Origin: Bacteroidota bacterium
GTDB lineage: Bacteria; Bacteroidota; Bacteroidia; AKYH767-A; OLB10
Assembly: GCA_016717325.1 (NCBI GenBank)
Contig: JADKFV010000002.1
Span: forward strand, 422,873-486,872
Direction: 5' to 3'
Length of the DNA: 64,000 nucleotides
Made by a program: the position numbers and the translations under genes. The stretch's first letter is position 1; each line of letters opens with the position of its first letter. This document shows, in pieces, positions 58,550-64,000 of this stretch. A model generated the notes under the pieces. That model worked only from the letters and a program-made list of their open reading frames with translations, was not told the origin of the DNA and searched no databases.

Positions 58550-59539
58550 ATGCAACCAAATATATTATTAAGTTTTATTGTACCGGTTTATAATGCCGAA
58601 AATACATTGGCAAAATGTATAGATAGCATTTTGGCTCAACCCGAAAAAGTTTTTGAAATTATTTTATTAAATGATGGCTCCGGTGATAATTCTCAACTTA
58701 TTATTGATAAATATGTTTTAGAGAATCCATCAATAGTTAAAGCATTTATACAGGAAAATAGTGGACCCGGTAGTACCCGTAATTTTGGAATACAAAATGC
58801 CAATGGCATCTACATAGCCTTTGTTGATAGCGATGATTATATAGAACCCAATTACATTAATGTTGTAAAAACACATATTGATGAGCATGATGCCGACATG
58901 GTTATCATTAGTTACTATAGAATGTACAACAGGAAGCAAAGCCTGCTCGAAAGATTTCATAAGTTTAGTAATTTTGATTTATATAATCAGCCAATCGAAA
59001 TAAAGACGAAGCCTCAAATGCTCTGCGACATTGAGGTGGCTTGTTGGTTGAGAATTGTGAAGCGCGAATTGTTTTTGGCAGATGAGAATTTATTCTTCTC
59101 TTCAAATAGTTTGGCCGAGGACCTTGAGGCAAGTTTGAAATGGTATATTAACACCAAAGTAATAGTCGTGAGCCCAATCAAACTTTACAATTATATAATC
59201 AAGACGAATACATTAAATTTTAACACCGGTTTTATTAGTCAATACATAAACATTATTGAATCGGTGTGTAATTACTATAAAGCAAAGTCGCAGTTTAATT
59301 ATTATTTCGAGGAGTTAGAATATATGTTTGCCAAGCATATGTTGATTGCAAATCTGTTGCGATTACGAGCTTCTAAACAAGAGGCAAAGTTTGAACAGTT
59401 TATAACTATGCGTAAATCATTGTTGCAGTACTTTCCTCAATATGCTAAAAACAAATACTTTAAAAACGATCCTATTTACATTCGGGCCGCTATTTATATT
59501 TCGTATTATTTCCCAAAATTGTTTTATCCAATATTGTAA
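58550..59539 (+). CDS. Family 2 glycosyltransferase
   Basis: 329 residues. GT-A domain: LSFIVPVYNAENTLAKCIDSIL, EIILLNDGSGDNS, GPGSTRNFGIQNANGIYIAFVDSDDYIEP with the DSDD metal motif at about residue 94. The C-terminal 150 residues are Lys/Tyr/Leu-rich and helical, with no membrane span. It transfers a nucleotide sugar to an unknown acceptor, probably in exopolysaccharide or O-antigen assembly given its neighbours. Its stop overlaps the next start (TAATG), so translation is coupled. Confidence 0.88.
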   Translation: MQPNILLSFIVPVYNAENTLAKCIDSILAQPEKVFEIILLNDGSGDNSQLIIDKYVLENPSIVKAFIQENSGPGSTRNFGIQNANGIYIAFVDSDDYIEPNYINVVKTHIDEHDADMVIISYYRMYNRKQSLLERFHKFSNFDLYNQPIEIKTKPQMLCDIEVACWLRIVKRELFLADENLFFSSNSLAEDLEASLKWYINTKVIVVSPIKLYNYIIKTNTLNFNTGFISQYINIIESVCNYYKAKSQFNYYFEELEYMFAKHMLIANLLRLRASKQEAKFEQFITMRKSLLQYFPQYAKNKYFKNDPIYIRAAIYISYYFPKLFYPIL

Positions 59540-60399
59540 TGGCAAGTAGAGTTAATTTATCTGTAATTATCCCAATGTATAATGCCGAAAAATACATTGC
59601 CAATACTATTGCTTCTATACAAAATCAACAAGAACATTCAATGGTTTATGAGATAATTATTGTTGATGATTGTAGCACCGATCAATCGCGGCAGGTGGTT
59701 AAAGATTTGAATAATGATAATATTCGACTGATTGAGTTAAAACAAAATGGCGGTACTTCACATGCGCGCAATGCCGGTATTGCTGCAGCAAGAGGCGAGT
59801 GGCTGCAGTTTGTAGACAGCGATGATGCCATTTGCAGCGACCTCTATTCGAAGTTTGAAGATGCGCAACGGCCTTTAATTAATTGCTATGTTTTTTCACT
59901 CATTATCGAAGAACATAATCAAACTATACAACGCAAAATAGTACAAGTAAAAGACAAACGTGCCATAGGATATTTTTATGCCGTTTGGAATTTTTTTATC
60001 AGAAAAGAAATTTGTGCCGAGTTCAATCATATTTCGAGGCAAAACGAAGACGTTTGTTTTATTGTTGACATGATGAATATTAAAAACCTCAAAGTGGATT
60101 TAATAAAAGATGCATACTATATTCTTAACCGTAAAAATGATGCATCGAAAATGGCCAACTTCAGTGAAAAAGAATATTTGAAAATGTATAATTATGTTTA
60201 TGGGCGCATTAATCATTGTGATGTACTTACCACAATGTTTATTCTTGAAAGTTTTGTTGGTATTGTCTTTTCACAAGTCATGCCCTTGTTCATGAGTTTG
60301 CGTGTTGCAATGAGAACCATTTTCAAATTATTTTATTTTTTACCTGCAGTGTATAGTAATGGTATAAGAAATTGTGTAAAAAATACTACCATAGCTTAA
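59539..60399 (+). CDS. Family 2 glycosyltransferase
   Basis: 286 residues. Seen: LSVIIPMYNAEKYIANTIASI, YEIIIVDDCSTDQSRQVV, NGGTSHARNAGIAAARGEWLQFVDSDDAIC (key parts GGTSHARNAGI and the metal site VDSDD). The second half contains RKEICAEFNHISRQNEDVCFIVDM, which plays the acceptor-domain ED role, and an amphipathic C-terminus. Closely related in sequence to the following gene, indicating a local duplication. Coupled to the upstream gene by TAATG. Likely part of surface polysaccharide synthesis. Confidence 0.88.
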   Translation: MASRVNLSVIIPMYNAEKYIANTIASIQNQQEHSMVYEIIIVDDCSTDQSRQVVKDLNNDNIRLIELKQNGGTSHARNAGIAAARGEWLQFVDSDDAICSDLYSKFEDAQRPLINCYVFSLIIEEHNQTIQRKIVQVKDKRAIGYFYAVWNFFIRKEICAEFNHISRQNEDVCFIVDMMNIKNLKVDLIKDAYYILNRKNDASKMANFSEKEYLKMYNYVYGRINHCDVLTTMFILESFVGIVFSQVMPLFMSLRVAMRTIFKLFYFLPAVYSNGIRNCVKNTTIA

Positions 60400-60422
60400 C
60401 GTTAATAAAATATAATCAAACA

Positions 60423-61010
60423 TTGGTGCAGCAAGATCATACCATTACAAAAAGTATCGACATTAGTATTATCATACCTATGTACAATGCCGAACAGTAT
60501 ATATCGCGCGCCATTGCTTCTGTTATCAATCAGCAGGCACATAATTTTAATTATGAAATTATTGTAATTGACGATGTAAGTACCGATGGCTCCTGCAAGG
60601 TTGTAAAAGCATTAAATAATCCACACATTAAACTTATCGAGTTGACACACAATGGCGGTACTGCAAATGCCCGCAACCAGGGTTTGAAAATTGCCACTGG
60701 CCGATGGTTACAATTTTTGGATAGCGATGATTTTATTTGTAATGACTTGTATGCAAAGTTTGAGAAGAAAATATCCCTGGGTTTTAACTGCTATCTCTTT
60801 TCTGTTATTTACGAGTTTAGCAATTACAACTTAAAGCAAACCATAACGCATATTGCTGATAAGCGCGCATTTGGGCATTACGGCAGCGTGTGCAATAAGT
60901 TTATAAAAAGAGAGAAATGTTTGCTTTTTAAACAAGAATTCAGTTCTGTTATAAGAAATCAAAACCGGGGTTATATTTTAAGTGAAAGCATTGCGGAATT
61001 CTTGCAGTGA
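60423..61010 (+). CDS. Family 2 glycosyltransferase, C-terminally short copy
   Basis: About 195 residues; the start is TTG 60423 or GTG 60426, since no ATG precedes the GT-A domain and the upstream gene ends at 60399. Seen: ISIIIPMYNAEQYISRAIASV, YEIIVIDDVSTDGSCKVV, GGTANARNQGLKIATGRWLQFLDSDDFIC. It parallels the previous gene segment by segment up to KREKCLLF, then stops about 90 residues early. A different frame continues (SDYLALKEVRNDHFLNQLF) into the convergent WbsX-like gene, so either a frameshift or a true truncation removed the acceptor half. Probably a decaying duplicate, activity doubtful. Confidence 0.72.
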   Translation: MVQQDHTITKSIDISIIIPMYNAEQYISRAIASVINQQAHNFNYEIIVIDDVSTDGSCKVVKALNNPHIKLIELTHNGGTANARNQGLKIATGRWLQFLDSDDFICNDLYAKFEKKISLGFNCYLFSVIYEFSNYNLKQTITHIADKRAFGHYGSVCNKFIKREKCLLFKQEFSSVIRNQNRGYILSESIAEFLQ

Positions 61011-61052
61011 TTATTTAGCCTTGAAGGAGGTTCGCAATGATCACTTTTTGAA

Positions 61053-62135
61053 TCAACTTTTTAAAACAGCTCTTTTAAAAGCTTCCAAAAATCGGGTTCC
61101 ATATTTCATATCTGGTTCCATATAATTTCCTTCCGCCCATTCGTTCCAAGACTTAATAAAAACAATGCGTTCATCGCTTGGTTTATGCTTTACTTTTTGA
61201 AAAATATCAATCACATGTTGTTCAAATAACTCAGGTGTTGCTTTATGCAGCACAAGTCCATTTTTTCCACTGCGAGGTGAGTGGTCCCAACCCGAAATAA
61301 TAGTTGGAATACATTTCGTATCTGACTCTTCTTTCCCTGTAAAAAATTTACTTGCATTTCCGAAGTCATACACATGAGGTACTCCAAAAATTTTACTCTT
61401 GACTAAATTAATTGTATTGAATGGAAGCGATTTTTTAATCGCAAAAGTCAAATAGCCTATTAATGTTTACGGCATCAAATGATGCTTCTAATATTTTATT
61501 GATGTCTTCAAACTTATTAGATTGCCCAACAAAATAAATTCCTTTTAATCCATTTTTATAGCAAGATTTTGCCATTGTTCAATGAAAGTTTTTGCATCCG
61601 GAATTAGTAGCGGTTGCAAAATTGTAAATAATGGCTTGCCCTGTACAGTTATGTACCGCTTGTCCAGAAAAGCAGGCAGCACTTCATAAAAATGCTTTTC
61701 AATGTCTTCTGCGCCAGGATATAATTGTTCAATCAAAACATTTCTATTAGTTAATCCATGATGAAATCCTTTCCATGTTTCATTAGCCCAACTAAGGCAA
61801 AATGGAAAATTTGGTTCGCCTGATTTTAGCACTTCTTTAAATGGCCTTTCTAATAATTGCTTTCCGTTACCAAACCAATAATGCCAATATGCAAAACCTT
61901 CTATGGCATGCTTCTTTGCCATGTCTGCCTGTGCCTGGCGAGTTTCAGCTACCCGCAAATCATAGTACCCTAAATCGGCAGGAATGCGCGGTTGATAATG
62001 TCCCGGAAAATATTTTTTCGCTTTACTTACATTAGTCCACTCCGTAAAACCTTTACCCCACCAAATATCATTTTCAGGTATCGGATGATACTGTGGAAGA
62101 TAGAAAGCTATAGCTCTAATGTTGCCGACATTCAT
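61053..62135 (-). CDS. WbsX-like (GH99-like) glycan synthesis protein, two frame breaks
   Basis: About 360 residues once two indels are corrected: a base missing at T5 61553-61557 and one extra near A3 61450-61452. The joined text runs NLAIK, NGLKGIYFVGQSNKFEDINK, LEASFDAVNINRL, TFAIKKSLPFNTI. Seen: IRAIAFYLPQYHPIPENDIWWGKGFTEWTNV (key parts FYLPQYHP and WWGKGFTEW), GYYDLR, FAYWHYWFGNGKQLLERP, FCLSWANETW, and late IVFIKSWNEWAEGNYMEPD. These are the defining motifs of the WbsX family found in O-antigen and capsule clusters, structurally like GH99. Exact reaction unknown. Its stop lies 42 bp from the convergent GT2 end, and it starts 6 bp after the GT4 stop. Confidence 0.82.
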
Positions 62136-62141
62136 TAACGC

Positions 62142-63311
62142 TTATTTGTTTTCAAACTTGTTTTTGTTTATAGATGCTTCATATAATATAGTGTCAATTG
62201 AATTAACGTAAGTCTCCACACCAAAAAATTTGGCTTTACGCAGGCCATTCAGTGACAAAGATTCATATAAGTTTTTATCAGTTAGCACTTTCACCATTTC
62301 GTTTTTAAGACCTTCTGCAGTTCCATTATATAGCAATCCATTTAAGTTGTTGTCAATAATTTCTAATACACCACCGGCCGAATTAGCAATAACAGGTATC
62401 CCATAGTCCATAGCTTCTACTATTGTTCTACCAAAAGCCTCCAATTTTGTACAGCTTATTACTAAATCCAAATTTTCATAAATCTGATTTTTGTCCTTTG
62501 TAAATGGTTGAAATATGACTTTGGCTTCAAGTTGAAATGCACCAATTAATTTCAGTAAACTTTTATAATAATTTTGATTTACGCCTCCATAAAAATAAAG
62601 CTCACAATTGGGAATTACTTTAATTAATTCTGCAAATGCTTCAATTGCCAAATGCTGTTCTTTACCTGGCGATACTGCCCCAATCATTCCTATTTTAAAA
62701 TTTTGGATGGGAAATGTTTTAAATAAATTGGCCGTAAATTTATTGCTAGCAACGATGCCATTATAAACCACAGATTGACGGATCGAATTTTTAGCACACC
62801 AATGTTTTTTTAATATTTCGGAAACAAAAATACTTTTGGTTGATTTGTTTACTAATTTGGCAATTTTTTCTCTATTGGGATAATATTTAAAACCAAAACC
62901 CAAATCCCCAAATTCTCTCTGATATGCCAAACATGTGGCACATTAATTTTTTTTGCAATAGTGTAACCAATTGAAACCACTGATGTGTTGGTATAAATCA
63001 CATCAGCCTCAAAATCTTTTGCTGTTTTTATTAATTCTTTTAAAATTGAAATGCGAGTTAAATAATAGCTATATTGATTTTGAATTCTTTTCAGACGTGA
63101 AGCAGTTGCGTAATTAAAATCAACACATCGTGGAAAAGGAATTATTTTGTAATTTATTTCTGCATCAATTAATTCTTTTCAAAAACACCACTGAATGGAA
63201 GCAGTACTAAAATATTTCTGTCAGCTTTTTCCTGATACCTCTTAAGGCAGTAAGTAATGATTGTGAAGCGCCATACAAAAAGGCATCGTGTGCGAAAACT
63301 AAAATATTCAT
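62142..63311 (-). CDS. Family 4 glycosyltransferase, three frame breaks
   Basis: About 390 residues in total. The C-terminal two-thirds (62142-62930) is intact: KIGMIGAVSPGKEQHLAIEAF, CELYFYGG, LDLVISCTKLEAFGRTIVEAMDYGIPVIANSAGG (the GT4 E-x7-E site, here EAFGRTIVEAM). The N-terminal third is visible only by joining frames: MNILVFAHDAFLYGASQSLL, then ADRNILVLLPFSGVFE, then ELIDAEINYKIIPFPRCVDF and VIYTNTSVVSIGYTIAKK. Breaks lie near 63237-63245, at T4 63176-63179, and at a CT repeat 62913-62920. All expected GT-B parts are present, so these are probably sequence errors. Retaining transferase for surface polysaccharide. The ATG follows the upstream gene's TAG directly. Confidence 0.78.
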
Positions 63312-64000
63312 CTAAACAGTTTTATAAACATCTAAATATTGTTGAGCGACAAACTGCTATGCTCATATTTTTAACGGCATAATCATAATTATTTTGACCC
63401 AAATTAGTAGCAGCTAATTTTTCTGCTTCATGAAAAGCTTTACACAACGACCCTTTTTATAAGGGTCAAATAATACATTGCCAGTATGTTTTAACAGCTC
63501 TCCGATATTGCCAACATTGGGGCCGATTACTGGTTTTAAAATAGAATGCTAATGGAACATTGCCTGAGTTTAAAATATGCTTACGTTGAATTAAAACCAC
63601 ATCAACAGCACTAAAATAGTTTGCCAAAACATCATCACTAACAAATTCAATTCCGGTTTTTATTTTCTGTGATTTTAATCTCATAGTACGTGTCTTAGCT
63701 TCTAACCATTTTAGAAAAACATTTTTTGGTGTATGCTTAATCAAAAGCTTCATTAACCTAGGTGCAAAAAGCAGTTTGTTCTGTATTTTTACTTTGGCGA
63801 ATTCTGACAAAACCATGTCGGCTTCCTCCATATCTCTATATTCACCAAACGTCAGTACAACAAACTTATCCAAAGGTATATTTAATTTTTGGCGGGCTTC
63901 TTTTATAGTAATAGTGTTGTTATACATGTTTTCATAAATATGATGAGGAATAAAAAAATGTTTAACACTGCTGTTATTGAATCGCTCTTTATACAATTCA
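63312..64000 (-). CDS. Family 4 glycosyltransferase, partial and frame-broken
   Basis: Its N-terminal part lies beyond the right edge. Visible: FVVLTFGEYRDMEEADMVLSEF, IEFVSDDVLANYFSAVDVVLIQRKHILNSGNVPLA, then (after a break near 63540-63553) ILKPVIGPNVGNIGELLKHTGNVLFDP, then (break at T5 63454-63458) AFHEAEKLAATNLG, then (break near 63351-63353) AQQYLDVYKTV and TAG. The order is that of a GT-B C-terminal domain with the KPVIGP...GNIGE loop typical of GT4. Stop and next start are adjacent, so it is the upstream member of the same operon. Confidence 0.7.

Overview
The window (about 38% GC by eye) reads as chromosome of a Bacteroidota bacterium. The evidence is ten secreted proteins ending in a type IX secretion system (T9SS) type A C-terminal sorting domain, signal peptides ending in 'AQ' or 'SQ', TAnnTTTG promoter boxes without Shine-Dalgarno sequences, and Bacteroidota-style ExbD/TonB, GlnRS and acyl-CoA dehydrogenase genes. 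I see no rRNA, tRNA, CRISPR array, phage or insertion sequence.

Layout: 0-6.4 kb holds exbD-tonB, folC, a cyanophycinase, a T9SS cargo gene and a frameshifted histidine-phosphatase lipoprotein. 6.4-16.1 kb holds a T9SS protein and, translationally coupled upstream of it, a giant (about 2,600-residue) T9SS surface protein whose frame is interrupted at a G9 tract and at a T5 run. 16.1-24.3 kb is mostly metabolic: acyl-CoA dehydrogenase, CoA-type Nudix hydrolase, HAD phosphatase, glnS, and a redoxin plus cytochrome c/monooxygenase-like lipoprotein pair. Repeat-rich gaps separate these genes and include a 35-bp minisatellite. 24.5-41.5 kb is dominated by T9SS cargo (a glycosidase-like/beta-helix protein, a PNGase F-like protein, propeller proteins), interrupted by ndk and a glycerophosphodiester phosphodiesterase. 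41.5-44.4 kb is an accessory patch of small genes (a secreted orphan, a ParE-type toxin-antitoxin pair, DUF2442 with a decayed DUF4160 partner). Three copies of a structured intergenic repeat separate these genes. 44.6-57.2 kb has lpdA, two tandem T9SS sugar-dehydrogenase-like genes, speB, sucC and a TMTC-like TPR membrane protein. 57.5-64 kb is a glycan-biosynthesis cluster: four GT2 genes on the plus strand facing a WbsX-like gene and two GT4 genes on the minus strand.

How the genes relate: ExbD/TonB energise outer-membrane uptake. The T9SS cargo are probably adhesins and carbohydrate- or glycoprotein-active enzymes at the cell surface. The right-hand glycosyltransferase cluster would build surface polysaccharide.

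Caution on sequence quality: at least seventeen one- or two-base indels, mostly in A/T homopolymers, split genes that otherwise read as continuous. They include the TCA-cycle gene sucC, which is hit twice within 60 bp. I join such genes into one entry and mark the breaks. Residual assembly error is the simplest explanation for most of them, but the G9 tract and the DUF4160 relic could be biological.
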